A DNA stretch of 64,000 nt from Ectocarpus siliculosus (GCA_000310025.1 FN649741.1:4453072-4517071); one strand, 5' to 3'; shown: positions 35,494 to 45,221, numbered from the stretch's first letter. The notes: generated from the sequence alone by a model not told the origin. Numbers and translations: made by a program.

Positions 35494-36309
35494 TTATATT
35501 TCGTCTTGACGTTCCCCCGGGCTGTAGGAAAAACTGTAGCTGTCTGCAACCAACTCACTCATATCAAACTCAAACTCGTCCACCACTTCAAACACTCCGG
35601 AACAGTCGAAAAGAAAGGGGTCTTCGGCCCTGGCGACACGAATGCGATAGAAATCAGCGTCGGTGTCCGTCGGGATGGATATCGAGTGCGAACCACCCGA
35701 ATCCTTGCACTGCTCGCAAAGGCCGGCCACGTACGTTCCACAGTCACTCGTGAACAAGTCGATGTCAAACACATCCGCGCTGGACCCTACCCCGTTCTCG
35801 AAGTCAAACTGAACATCGTACGCATGACCAGTCACAGCAACGTCCCCGTCGGCCGGAGCCGTGACCTCGAGAAAGTACTTGTCGGAGTCTGTGGGTGCGG
35901 CTCCCTCTGTGATCAAAAAGAACTTGTCGGAGCACCCGAACGATCCATCTTCGACACCCAGTACGCCGATCCGGTATGCCGAGTCTGAGAGGTCTGGGGC
36001 GGGTTCCGGTAGCACGACGTCGTAGTCGCCGGTCGAGTCCAGGCAGCCACTCTCTCCGTAGGGGCACAGCGCCGTCGCCCATGTGCCGCACGAATCTTCG
36101 TCCATGGAGTACGATTGGTATTGGTAGAGGTCGATGGCGAACCGACCGGGCGTTGTTGATCCATCATCATCTTGGTTCCACCGGACGGTGAAAGTCCTGC
36201 CGGAGACGACCACCAGGTCTTCCTCGGGGGTCGTCACCGTGAGCGATGCGCGGCCGGAGTGGAGACCTGTTGTCAGTAGTAGCAGAATACTCTTGGCCAA
36301 GCACAGCAT
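35494..36309 (-). CDS. Secreted protein with two beta-sandwich-like repeats
   Basis: 271 residues from the ATG at 36309, giving a good signal peptide (LAKSILLLLTTGLHSGRA); another ATG at 36336 would add nine residues. Two similar halves follow: VVVSGRTFTVRWNQDDDG ... YRIGVLGVED and VAVTGHAYDVQFDFENG ... YRIRVARAED, each with paired cysteines. This layout recalls the Ser/Thr-rich, Kre9/Knh1-type wall-protein domain. Probably a secreted or virion-surface protein. It is divergent from the beta-helix gene. Confidence 0.65.
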   Translation of the reverse strand: MLCLAKSILLLLTTGLHSGRASLTVTTPEEDLVVVSGRTFTVRWNQDDDGSTTPGRFAIDLYQYQSYSMDEDSCGTWATALCPYGESGCLDSTGDYDVVLPEPAPDLSDSAYRIGVLGVEDGSFGCSDKFFLITEGAAPTDSDKYFLEVTAPADGDVAVTGHAYDVQFDFENGVGSSADVFDIDLFTSDCGTYVAGLCEQCKDSGGSHSISIPTDTDADFYRIRVARAEDPFLFDCSGVFEVVDEFEFDMSELVADSYSFSYSPGERQDEI

Positions 36310-36397
36310 GTTTGTGTTATACAGTATAGAAAACATTTTATTGTTCAGCGCGTGAACTTCCCCGAATTTATTTTGTTTTGCAAGTCCAATAACACTC

Positions 36398-38918
36398 ATG
36401 AAGGTCTTTCTTGCTATCGCAGCTTTGCTGTTGTTGCTGCCCTTGGTGGGCGCAGAAGTGTTCACGGTCTCTCCCGGCGAAAGTATCCAGGAAGCCATTG
36501 AGCTAGCGCAGCCAGGAGACACTGTGGAACTGAAAGATGGCGAATACACGGAGGATCTCGTTACGGTTCGTGACGGCGAGCCCGACAAGCGCATAACATT
36601 ATCAGGAGGCCGCGGGGCCGTCCTGAAAGGAACCGGGAAAGAAAGCAGGCTTTTCCAAATCCATCATTCGTACACGACCGTGGATGGCTTCGTTTTGGAT
36701 GGGAAAATCGGTAAAGGTGACAAGGCAGAGCACTACGTCGATAAAGGCATATACGCTCACGGAAATCGTGAGACTCGCGTCATCAGACAGTACGGCGAAG
36801 AGTTTCGGAGTGCGATCGACGGATTGATTATTTCCAACATGAAGATTATCAACTTCGGTGGCGAGTGCACGCGATTTCGGTACTTCGTGACCAACCTGGA
36901 ATTCTTCGGGTCGCACCTGGAGAACTGCGGGGTTTACGATTTTGTCTTCAATGGGATGAAATCTGTCAACGGTGAAACGATCTACCTAGGCACGTCAAGC
37001 AACCAGATATCAGACGGAAAAAATCCTAGCGACGAGATCGACCAGACCCGCTTCATCCACATACACCACAACGTCTTCAAGGGTCTCAGCAACGAGGTGA
37101 GGCTGGCGCGGTGCGGAGTCATTTTGCGTTAGATGTGAATGAGTTCGGGGTATGTATTTACTTACCCCCTCCCTCCTCCCCTCCCTCCGTCCGTCCCTCC
37201 GTCCCTCCGTCCCTCCGCCCGTCCCTCCCTCCGTCCCTCCGCCCGTCCCTCCCTCCGTCCCTCCGCCCGTCCCTCCCTCCGTCCACCCGTCCCTCCGTCT
37301 GTCCGTCCCTCCGTTTCACCGTCCCTCCGTTTCACCGTCCCTCCGTTTCACCGTCCCTCCGTCTCTCCGTTTCACCGTCCCTGCCTCCCTCCCTGCCTCC
37401 GTCCCTCCGTCCGTCCCTCCGTCCGTCCCTCCGTCCGTCCCTCCGTCCGTCCCTCCGTCCGTCTCTCCCTCCGTCCGTCCCTCCGTCCCTCCGCCCGTCC
37501 CTTCCGCCCTGAAGGTTGACGCAAAAGAGGGAGCTCAGTACATACTGGTGGAAGAAAATCAGTGCTCGACGCAGAAGGATCCCAACTCCGGGTGCGTCGA
37601 TAGCAGAAGCGATTACGTGGTCTTCAGGTACAACCAAATTCATAGTAATGATGGAGCTGGTGTTCGCATCGGAGGTCACGAGGTCAATGGAAAACAATGG
37701 GGCCTGAACAACGAAGTGTATGGCAACACGTTTTACGGCAACAAGGAGGGCGCTCTCAAGCTCCAGACTGGCCAGAAAGAGCACCCCCACCTGTGCGAGA
37801 ACACTTGCAAAGGTGGCTGCGAGGTATCGGGTTCGGCCAGCGAGGGGAATGAGGACATGGAGAAGAAGTGCTCCGACCTCATGCCCATATTTTGGGTGGA
37901 CGACACCAAGGCCGCACCCGACGCCGTGTCCGTCGGTGCCGAAGCCAGCAGCATCGGCGGCGAGCCTGACGACGCGGCCGACGCCGACACCCGTGAACAT
38001 GAACCGGAGGCCGACTTTGATGCTGCGGTAGAAGGCAGGGCCGAGCCGAAGCAGTCCGGCAAGTGCTTTCCGGTTCCGATCGCGGACGTCAAGGCTTCCA
38101 GCGAAGATGGAAAGCACACCGTGCACGCCGCCATCGACGGGAAGGCGCTCACGCGCTGGAGCTCTCTCGGCAAGGGCGAGTGGCTCGAGATCGATCTCGC
38201 TTCCCCCCAAAAGATAGACGCGATCGAGATGTCGTTTTTCAAAGGAGACGAGCGCACGCAGTCCTTCGAGGTTGCCGTCGACGGCAAAAACATACTCCAA
38301 AACCAGGAGTCGAACGGCAAGACCCTGGCGCTCGAACGATTCCCGTTCCCGAAAGCCGTAGACGCTTCTTCCTCCGTCACCATCGAGGGCGGCGGCAATT
38401 CCCAAAACGACTGGAATTCGATGACGGAGGTGATCGTCTGCGGCGCGGAGGAGCAGCAGCAGAAATCCCAAGAATCCGAAGACGGACTGTGCTCCACGAT
38501 TGAGAAGCTGGACATCGGTAAGGTCAGCGCCTCGGTCGACGACGGCAAGGACAGGGCAGCCACCAGCGTCATCGACGGCGACCTCAAGACCCGCTGGGAG
38601 ACGGAGGGACCAGAGGAGCAGCATATCTCTGTGGATTTGGGGAAGCCGATGACCGTGACCGAGCTCGGCCTGGCGGTGTTCGAGGGCGACAAGATCAAGC
38701 AGTTTTTCGACGTCCTCGTCGAGACCGAGGAGCACGGCTGGGAGGAGGTTGTCATTGATGGCGAGAGCTTGAAGAGTAACGGCATCGAGTCGTACGACAT
38801 CGGTATGAAGGGCGTGACGACCGTCAAAGTCGTGTGCTACGGGTCCGAGGACCTTGCTTCGGGAGAGGGAATCGAGCGTAACTCGTTCACGGAGATCGAG
38901 CTGTACGGGTGTGTTTAA
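36398..38918 (+). CDS. Secreted beta-helix polysaccharide lyase/epimerase-like protein with two CBM32-like domains (spliced)
   Basis: Exons 36398-37096 and 37515-38918, about 700 residues. It starts with a signal peptide (LAIAALLLLLPLVGA) and a right-handed parallel beta-helix (DGEYTEDLVTVRDG, GLIISNMKIINFGG, VVFRYNQIHSNDGAGVRIGG), as in PL6 alginate lyases and mannuronan epimerases. An acidic linker leads to two discoidin/CBM32-like domains (VHAAIDGKALTRWSS ... IDLASPQKIDAIEMSFFKGD, and AATSVIDGDLKTRWET ... VDLGKPMTVTELGLAVFEGD). It likely acts on alginate or a similar uronate polymer in the host wall. Frames on both sides join in phase 0 across a GT-AG intron, so the gene is not broken. Confidence 0.75.
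37097..37514 (+). other. Probable spliceosomal intron with (CCCTCCGT)n tract
   Basis: 418 bp. Donor GAG|GTGAGG follows a complete Glu codon; acceptor CCGCCCTGAAG|GTTGAC restarts in phase 0. Most of the intron (37160-37505) is a pyrimidine-rich satellite of CCCTCCGT and TTTCACCGT units, an extreme polypyrimidine tract. Skipping it joins the two halves of a beta-helix, whose strand pattern continues across the junction. Confidence 0.65.
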
Positions 38919-39238
38919 ATTTTTTCGTCAACAACGTCGTCAAAGATGTCCGCCTCGATATCGTTCATCAAAAAGTCGTGCTCCTCCTCGTTCACCGTGA
39001 AGAGGTTCATCTTCCGTTTTTGCTTTGGGAGAGACCACTCCGACACCTTCTTGTACAGGCTGGTGAGGGTGTTCTTGAGATGAAAGTTCTCGAGGTCGTA
39101 CTCTGAGTCGAGGCTCGCGCTTACGTATTGTGCGGGCTCGTGATCTTCGGCAGGGGATTCAGATTCGCGTTCGTGTCTGAGTGCATCGTACGCCTCTCGC
39201 AGTCTCTTCTTGTTTCGGAGGCAACAGATCCAGGTCAT
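38915..39238 (-). CDS. Small charged protein, 107 aa
   Basis: ATG at 39238. It begins TWICCLRNKKRLREAYDAL and continues charged and helical, ending in an acidic tail (DIEADIFDDVVDEK). Two cysteines near the N-terminus could be lipidated, but there is no classical signal. It overlaps the end of the beta-helix gene by 4 bp. Unknown. Confidence 0.55.
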   Translation of the reverse strand: MTWICCLRNKKRLREAYDALRHERESESPAEDHEPAQYVSASLDSEYDLENFHLKNTLTSLYKKVSEWSLPKQKRKMNLFTVNEEEHDFLMNDIEADIFDDVVDEKI

Positions 39239-39271
39239 AGAGTGTTGTTGTTGTAAAGGTTACATTTTTTA

Positions 39272-40477
39272 CTATGTCATGTACGCCAGCGTGACATACG
39301 ACTGTCGCCGCACCGTCAGCTCGAACAAGCGAGCGTTGTAAATGTTGGAGGACACCGTCCACCTACGATTCCAATTATTATTCTGTGCCGCGTTGTTGTT
39401 TGACACGTCGCCCACCTGCCAACTGTTGTTGTTGCCTGGCAACTGCGTGACCAAGCGGTCCACTACCGGTTGGTACTGCTGTGCGTCCGCAAGAACCCCT
39501 GTCTGCGGAATAGCGGTCATGCCGTGGGGCACATGAACGTGGCCTGCCGCGTGTGTGTGATACACTCTTACCACGAACGATACAAATCGTCTACGCGACG
39601 CTGCGAGAAAAATGTCTACCAATGCATCCACCCACGAGCCTGTCCCCACTGCCGCCACGGCGTCGAATTCCATGTACACCCTGTTGTTGAGACCGCATCT
39701 GGCATCGGAGACGACTCTCGCCAGATTGGTGATGTCTACGATATCGGCGCCCGTGCAATAGTATCGTCCACACTTGAGGGCGAACGGTACAAAAGGAGTA
39801 GCCGAAATGTAGTGTTCGGTGACGGATCGTGCTCCGACCTCCTGTATGCACTTTACAAGGCGTCTCCGCAGCGTAAAGCCCTGGATTGTATCCAGTACCA
39901 CGTTGCCAACGTTATCGTACACCAAGTGTATGACGTTGGTGACAGGGTCGAATGCTTGTATTTGTAAGACAGGCTGTGTGATTATGTAGAACTTCATCAC
40001 GAGCGAGAACCAGTTTCTCGTCATGTTCAAGACCAGAGACGCGGGCATTGCGGCGGGCATTCCCTGTATATTGTTGCGGCCGCTCTCGAACCAGCGGCGA
40101 ATATCCGGCACGATTCGGTCAAGGCCTTCTCTGTAGGAGTGCCACATCGGTTGTTGTTGAAACTGAAAGCCGTAATTCAAAGCCACCAAAAATTCTCTGT
40201 CGGAAAGGTTGGCGTTCTGGAGCGAGGTCGTGCAGCAATCTGTTTCGACTTCTATAGTCGTCGCGTACGGAGGGCACGTTCCGTTTACAGCGTGGGTCCT
40301 GTAAACATTGGCATCGGGCTTGCACAGCTGGTGATCTCCTACTGCGTCTCGTCTCGTCTGTACGATGCTCGCTTTCGACCTGTCATCGAGATACGGCATC
40401 ATCGTACCAAAAGCGTCGTGTTGAAAGTCTCGTTGTGCCATCACAAACTTTTCATATTCTGTGTAAACTGGAAACAT
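39272..40477 (-). CDS. Hypothetical protein, 401 aa, possible virion protein
   Basis: ATG at 40477. A single long frame with ordinary amino-acid composition, no transmembrane segments and an Asn-rich stretch near the end (NNNSWQVGDVSNNNAAQNNNWN). Predicted mixed alpha/beta, with a repeated Phe/Trp pattern (QFQQQPMWHSYREG). I do not recognise it. Its length, lack of enzyme motifs and place among NCLDV genes make a structural role possible. Confidence 0.65.
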   Translation of the reverse strand: MFPVYTEYEKFVMAQRDFQHDAFGTMMPYLDDRSKASIVQTRRDAVGDHQLCKPDANVYRTHAVNGTCPPYATTIEVETDCCTTSLQNANLSDREFLVALNYGFQFQQQPMWHSYREGLDRIVPDIRRWFESGRNNIQGMPAAMPASLVLNMTRNWFSLVMKFYIITQPVLQIQAFDPVTNVIHLVYDNVGNVVLDTIQGFTLRRRLVKCIQEVGARSVTEHYISATPFVPFALKCGRYYCTGADIVDITNLARVVSDARCGLNNRVYMEFDAVAAVGTGSWVDALVDIFLAASRRRFVSFVVRVYHTHAAGHVHVPHGMTAIPQTGVLADAQQYQPVVDRLVTQLPGNNNSWQVGDVSNNNAAQNNNWNRRWTVSSNIYNARLFELTVRRQSYVTLAYMT

Positions 40478-40559
40478 TATTGTTTCGCAAAAGAGCGCGT
40501 TGGGTGTTTAAATAAATTCAATAAAAAATAATAATATTGGCTGCAAGCAACAACCACCC

Positions 40560-41669
40560 ATGAATATTCTGAAGCTCTTCCTCGCGCTTGCTCCTGTGGT
40601 GAAGTCGCACCTCTATATGGCGCAGCCAGTCAGTCGGCAATTTTGGCAAACCCTGGCCTTCCAATCCTCTCCGACGGAATACTGCCCGCATTGCTACAAC
40701 TTCAGGGGTATTTCCGCCGTTCAGGAAAGGGGTGGCGGTGGACCTTGGCCCCACCTTAAGCTGTACGAAGAAGGAAAACTTAACACGAACGGCAACTACA
40801 TGGAGACCAGCGCTACGTCAGCGAGACACGTCTCTCCGTGTGGCGATCCTGTCCAGACCGCTTCCTCCGATAGCTCAAACGTCTACGGTCTGGCCAACTC
40901 GAACTACCCCGTTTTGACCGAGTTTCGGCAGGAGTCGGAGTTCCAGGTGAAGGTCGTCGTCTCAACGCATCACTGGGGCCACATCGAGCTGAATCTGTGC
41001 GACGCTTCCGGTATGGAGGACGCGGAAGTGACGCACGAGTGCCTGTCGAAATACCCTCTCGACCGCGCCTCGGCAGAGATGGAGCCACCGATCGACCCGC
41101 TGCATCCCGGCCGCTATTTTCTCGATCCTCCCTGCCGGTCGGCGGAGACGGACCAGTCGTTCGACACCGGCGGGGCCGAGGGCGGCGACATCGTGACGAT
41201 GACTTTCAAACTTCCCCCGGTGCTCACGTGCGATCGGTGTGTGTTGCAGATGATGTACTACGTTTCGAACGCCTGCGTGCACCCGGGCTACGCGAGCTTC
41301 GAGAGCGATGACTGGCCTTCGGGATGCGCTCCTACCAAACACGACTGGATCAGCGAGGGCATGGCCGTGTGTGGAACCGAGGGGACCAACTACGTGGAGG
41401 AGTTCGCGTCGTGTGCCGATGTTACGATTGTCGGAAAGGACGGCGCCACTGACACGGCGGTGGGCTCGGCGACGGCGACGGCGACCACCAGTGACACTGA
41501 CACTACGACGACCGCCGATGACGACGGTGCCACGTGCGACTGCTCGAAGACATGCGTGGACGTCTGGAAACAGTGCGGCGGCGGCGACGACTTTAGCGGA
41601 AGTCGAACCTGTTGCGAGGGCGCGACGTGCGTGCAGCACAGTGGTTCGTACGCTCAGTGCTTGCCTTAG
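40560..41669 (+). CDS. AA15-like lytic polysaccharide monooxygenase with CBM1
   Basis: 369 residues. The signal peptide (residues 1-16) ends just before His17, which would become the N-terminal copper-binding histidine. A second brace histidine lies in VVVSTHHWGHIELNLC (137 or 138). Further AA15-type blocks are YCPHCYNF, HVSPCGDP, a LTCDRCVLQMMYYV strand and FASCADVTI. A Thr/Asp-rich linker leads to a C-terminal fungal-type cellulose-binding module (WKQCGGGDDFSG ... CCEGATCVQ ... YAQCLP). LPMOs cut crystalline cellulose or chitin by oxidation. Here it would help breach the host wall at entry or release. Virus-encoded LPMOs known to me belong to AA10 (insect poxvirus fusolin); this type would be unusual. 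Confidence 0.8.
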   Translation: MNILKLFLALAPVVKSHLYMAQPVSRQFWQTLAFQSSPTEYCPHCYNFRGISAVQERGGGGPWPHLKLYEEGKLNTNGNYMETSATSARHVSPCGDPVQTASSDSSNVYGLANSNYPVLTEFRQESEFQVKVVVSTHHWGHIELNLCDASGMEDAEVTHECLSKYPLDRASAEMEPPIDPLHPGRYFLDPPCRSAETDQSFDTGGAEGGDIVTMTFKLPPVLTCDRCVLQMMYYVSNACVHPGYASFESDDWPSGCAPTKHDWISEGMAVCGTEGTNYVEEFASCADVTIVGKDGATDTAVGSATATATTSDTDTTTTADDDGATCDCSKTCVDVWKQCGGGDDFSGSRTCCEGATCVQHSGSYAQCLP

Positions 41670-41723
41670 CACCGACCATATTTATATCATTTATTTAAAA
41701 TGTATACTACGCGCTAGAACAAC

Positions 41724-42209
41724 ATGTTTGACGAACTTGTGAAGTTCATATCTGCCATAAATAAAAGTGGTACTGCTGTCCCCCTCGGAACCCTGCGCGC
41801 GTCGGCAGCAGAAGAACTGGCGTACGAGGAGTGTGAACCATTTCTTCCCCTCAGAGATGGAGATGTCGTTTTCTGCCCTTCTTGTTACGATGGAGACAGC
41901 TTCCGCTTGACATGGATTGATGGTTTGGGATGCAAATCCAGAATCATGGGGCGATTGGCCGGAGTGGACACGCCGGAGATGAATGGTTCATCGGACAAAG
42001 AGAAAGTCCTTGCACTGAGGGCGAAGCAGAGACTGAGCGATGTGATAGCGGGAGAGTTTGTGACGATCCGTACGCCGGGCAATGAGAAATACGGACGGGC
42101 CCTGTGTGACTTGCAGACGGCTAAGCTTGCGTCTGTATCTGATTATATGCTGGCTGACCCAGAAATATGTCGTCCGTACGATGGGGGAAGGAAGCTCTCT
42201 TGGGATTGA
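41724..42209 (+). CDS. SNase-like (thermonuclease-fold) nuclease
   Basis: 161 residues. It shows the staphylococcal-nuclease pattern: VVFCPSCYDGDSFRL (D-G-D-T/S-F), RIMGRLAGVDTPEM (R-x-x-G-x-D-T-P-E), and GEFVTIRTPGNEKYGRALCDL (K-Y-G-R). The catalytic Arg/Glu pairs are present. There is no signal peptide, so it would act inside the cell on DNA or RNA, for instance degrading host nucleic acid or processing recombination ends. Confidence 0.82.
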   Translation: MFDELVKFISAINKSGTAVPLGTLRASAAEELAYEECEPFLPLRDGDVVFCPSCYDGDSFRLTWIDGLGCKSRIMGRLAGVDTPEMNGSSDKEKVLALRAKQRLSDVIAGEFVTIRTPGNEKYGRALCDLQTAKLASVSDYMLADPEICRPYDGGRKLSWD

Positions 42210-42267
42210 CGTATTTTTTTGCAGGGACAACAACCAATCGTGAAAAACACAACATATAATATTTGCT

Positions 42268-43446
42268 ATGCACAAAGCCATAGGTATAGTACCAATGCCG
42301 TTTTCCATACGGAGTATTTTTACTGCGCTTGTTCTCCTGGGACCGACGGTTGGAAAGGCGGCCGAGTGCGATTGTGCTGTCAAGACCCCCGAGAGTCGTC
42401 CCACGAGTCCTCCCACGAGCCCCCCAGCCGAAACACGGACAATTGTCATTAAAAACGTTTGCTCGTTTGATCTAGACATGGGTTTTACAGGAGGGTACGC
42501 CGGCCCCGCGCCCTGTGCCGGAAACCAGGAAGAAGATGTAGATGGCGGGAGGTGCTTCTGGACGCTTGAGTTGTCCGACTTTCTGAAAGCCGGGAAGGAA
42601 ATGTCCGTGGTAATTGAGAAAAACAATGATACAGAAAACAATGTGGTCTGGAGCGGTGCGATGTATGCCATACAGTCACCTCACGCGGACGAAGCATGTC
42701 CGGATGGGTGTAGTGCAAGCGTTGGCGCTGCGGGAACGGTAACCCTCTCCGAATTCACCATGCTCGCGAGCCCAACACTGACGTTCTATGACATATCGCA
42801 CGTACACGGGGCGAACATCCCCACAGTCTTCGGGCCACATTCCTCGAAGGGAAAAGATGCTCATGATCCGTACCGGAACGGGGTGGCGGGCGGCGATTGC
42901 TCGTGGGCGTTCGAGCCCCCGGAAGAGTACCGAAAGTATCTCATTGAGGTCAAAAACGCTCACGGAACTTGCTTACAGGATGACGAGTGCGACGTGGCTC
43001 AACGAGAGGTTTGTGGGGCATCGCTCAAAGGTGACACCCCTGTGTATGGTACGTGCGGCGAACTCTTTGGATACCTGAACGCTCACACGAATTGCATCGC
43101 CGGATCGCTAGGGTACCCCTTCTACTGCGAAGTTTACCACGATTTATACGGTTGTTCCGGTCAGTACTGCGAGTCTGGATACAGCGAGAGTGTCAACGGT
43201 GGCGAAAACGTGTGTGGGTGTAGTCACTATGATGACATGGGAATACCATCGAGCTTTCCATGCGTCAACACCAACCCTCTGTGGGTGGACAAAGCATACC
43301 AGTGGATACACTACATTAAGAGAGGGTGCACCAGTGCCTACGAATACGCGTACTCCGACAGCACGTCTACCTTCACGTCGGATCAGGACACGTTCGAACT
43401 CGTTTTCTGCCCGAGGGACAGCGAAGAGAGGTTTTATTACAAGTAG
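42268..43446 (+). CDS. Secreted thaumatin-like protein
   Basis: 392 residues (a second ATG at 42295 gives a better signal peptide, PFSIRSIFTALVLLGPTVG). A Pro/Thr linker precedes the thaumatin domain: TIVIKNVCSFDLDMGF at its start, DGGRCFWTLELSD, then the Cys-rich middle (CLQDDECDVAQREVCGA) and the diagnostic end YEYAYSDSTSTFTS...FELVFCP. Plant and fungal thaumatin-like proteins bind or cut beta-1,3-glucans. Here it adds to the wall-directed set at 36-43 kb. It overlaps the small basic gene by 10 bp. Confidence 0.83.
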   Translation: MHKAIGIVPMPFSIRSIFTALVLLGPTVGKAAECDCAVKTPESRPTSPPTSPPAETRTIVIKNVCSFDLDMGFTGGYAGPAPCAGNQEEDVDGGRCFWTLELSDFLKAGKEMSVVIEKNNDTENNVVWSGAMYAIQSPHADEACPDGCSASVGAAGTVTLSEFTMLASPTLTFYDISHVHGANIPTVFGPHSSKGKDAHDPYRNGVAGGDCSWAFEPPEEYRKYLIEVKNAHGTCLQDDECDVAQREVCGASLKGDTPVYGTCGELFGYLNAHTNCIAGSLGYPFYCEVYHDLYGCSGQYCESGYSESVNGGENVCGCSHYDDMGIPSSFPCVNTNPLWVDKAYQWIHYIKRGCTSAYEYAYSDSTSTFTSDQDTFELVFCPRDSEERFYYK

Positions 43447-43721
43447 TGAGATAGCTCCTGTCTGTACGTCCCGACGTATCCGGAAGGAGCAGGACCCTTC
43501 CCCCTGATCCATTTCGCTGTTGGCCCGCTGTTGCTGACAAACCTACCGCTGAGTTCGTTGTACGTGCACCCGGGTTTGGTGAATCGCTTGCATACACCAT
43601 CCCTCCTCCGTTCGTAGCTTTTGCACTTTTTCACACATCTCCCTCCCACACCCTTGCGCTCTTTCGTCCCCTTGCATGGTTTTTTCGTAAAGACTTTCTT
43701 GACCATTGTGCTCTTTATCAT
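43437..43721 (-). CDS. Small basic Cys protein (2-cysteine-adaptor-like)
   Basis: 94 residues from the ATG at 43721, with a strong TATA-like box (TATAAATATATAAA) immediately upstream. It is Lys-rich with spaced cysteines. The stretch CTYNELSGRFVSNSGP resembles the 2-cysteine adaptor motif of large algal viruses (C ... N-x-x-T/S-G-R-x-V). Possibly a packaged DNA-binding or kinase-adaptor protein. Family assignment tentative. Confidence 0.58.
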   Translation of the reverse strand: MIKSTMVKKVFTKKPCKGTKERKGVGGRCVKKCKSYERRRDGVCKRFTKPGCTYNELSGRFVSNSGPTAKWIRGKGPAPSGYVGTYRQELSHYL

Positions 43722-43886
43722 ATAAATATATAAACAGTAGATTTTGTCGATTTGGCAAACGAGTGGAGAACATCACCGCGCTTCCAACACTCACGTGCCT
43801 TCAGAAAACACCCGTTCGCCACCCTCCCCTCCGCTAGCTCCCCTCCCCCCCCCCTCAGCTGTCCGGCCCTCGCCCCCCATGGCACT

Positions 43887-44320
43887 CATTGTTATCAACT
43901 TAAGCTTTCTAGAACAATTTGGCGAATCTTACCTACTCGAAACGATCTAGAAGAAAGACCACATTTTTCAATTTTATATGTAAATATTTGAGTGTATTGG
44001 TAGCCCACGCTGCTCACAATTCACCTTCACCATGGCAACCACCACTACAAAATCGAAGACGAAGAAGAAGAAAAAGAGAAAGAAGATGGCCGACATCACA
44101 ACACGGCTACACGAGGTCTACAACATCAACACGCTACGAAGAAACGACGACGAGCTTTCGCAACCGAAGTTTCAACAAACGACTTGCCTGGAAACAGTGG
44201 GATATTCCGAGGTTTAAAAAACCCTAAAAGCTGGACCCTTGAGGAGACAACTTAGTTGTTTCTATCTGTTTTTGTTCACTACAACTTAATAGTTCCGGTT
44301 TTCTTAAGTTGATATTAGTG
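43887..44320 (+). mobile_element. MITE-like element, copy 4 (434 bp)
   Basis: Both 18-bp ends present. Target duplication ATGGCACT at 43879-43886 and 44321-44328. The 61-codon frame at 44032-44217 is intact. It lies in an intergenic region, so no host gene is altered. Confidence 0.93.
44032..44217 (+). CDS. MITE-encoded Lys-rich 61-aa peptide (copy 4)
   Basis: Same product as in copies 2 and 3. Confidence 0.58.
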   Translation: MATTTTKSKTKKKKKRKKMADITTRLHEVYNINTLRRNDDELSQPKFQQTTCLETVGYSEV

Positions 44321-44328
44321 ATGGCACT

Positions 44329-45139
44329 TCCGGAGATAACGCACAAAAAAAGTAGGCATCGGTACGCATCGCCGGCAGGAGTCGACGGACCTTGTTTGTG
44401 TGTACAACAGTTTGAGAGGATACAGCAGCGTGTATCGTACACAAGAGCAGTACACGAGGAGATGCAAGTATTATTGTATTGAACCAACCCTACCCCTGTT
44501 TGAATGTACAGTACAGTAATATTTATATTTAGTGCAAGAGGAGACAGCAGCATTTTTCTTCGTCATGCGCTTTTTTCGTTTGCAAGAGAGGAGGGGTGAT
44601 GCGGCGTGCTCCGCGGCCACAGAGAAGTAGTATTCCAAACACGGGAATCTGGTAAAACGTGCTACGCTCAACTCTGTCAGAGAGACGATTCGGCTGTGGT
44701 CAGTCGTTTGACAAGGACTTCCCGACGAGTTTTTTTGGTACTTTTAGGTACCCCGCGAAGCGTTCTGCACAAGCGAGGTTGGTGTGATTTCGTGCACCAC
44801 GCTTTTTTTTCTCTCGTGTTCTCGTGTGCAAGAGGAGAAGAGCAGAGCGGCGTCTTTCGCAACGACCAGGGAGAAGAAAGATACCAAGCATGAGAATACG
44901 ATGCCTTGCCTCGGGAGAAGACAGTGCTGCCGGCAGTGACCGCCTCGGCGTCAGGAGGGGACAGTCCTGATGCCTTGCTGGTCTCACTCCCATATCCACG
45001 TCAAACGCCTCTCTCTGTTTTTGCTTTTTTCTTCTCTCCACCATCCCCTTTTTTGTTTGCCAATTGACACCGGGGCTGCGAAAAACACAAATCCCGCAAA
45101 TAAAATAAAGCCTTCGAAGCACGAGATTGGCGTGTAGCG

Positions 45140-45199
<60 letters not shown>

Positions 45200-45221
45200 C
45201 AGGCATCGTGCTTCGTGAACG
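44329..45221. other. Repeat module upstream of the spliced SET gene
   Basis: No gene is supported in ~890 bp. Positions 44597-44940 match 50708-51048 closely (GATGCGGCGTGCTCCGCGG ... GTTTGACAAGGACTTCCCGACGAG ... GGCAGTGACCGC) and, inverted, parts of 51405-51830. Before it are remnants of the CCCTACTCTTGTTTATATGTACAGCAG satellite. A (GA)~25 tract (45146-45196) ends 26 bp before the start codon. The shared module precedes the gene here and also gene A and gene B, so it may be a promoter or an old inserted element. Confidence 0.6.

Noticed and set aside
37097-37514. Frameshift or satellite disruption of the beta-helix gene
   Set aside because: A GT-AG intron in phase 0 explains both frames and keeps the beta-helix pattern; kept as a finding to test.
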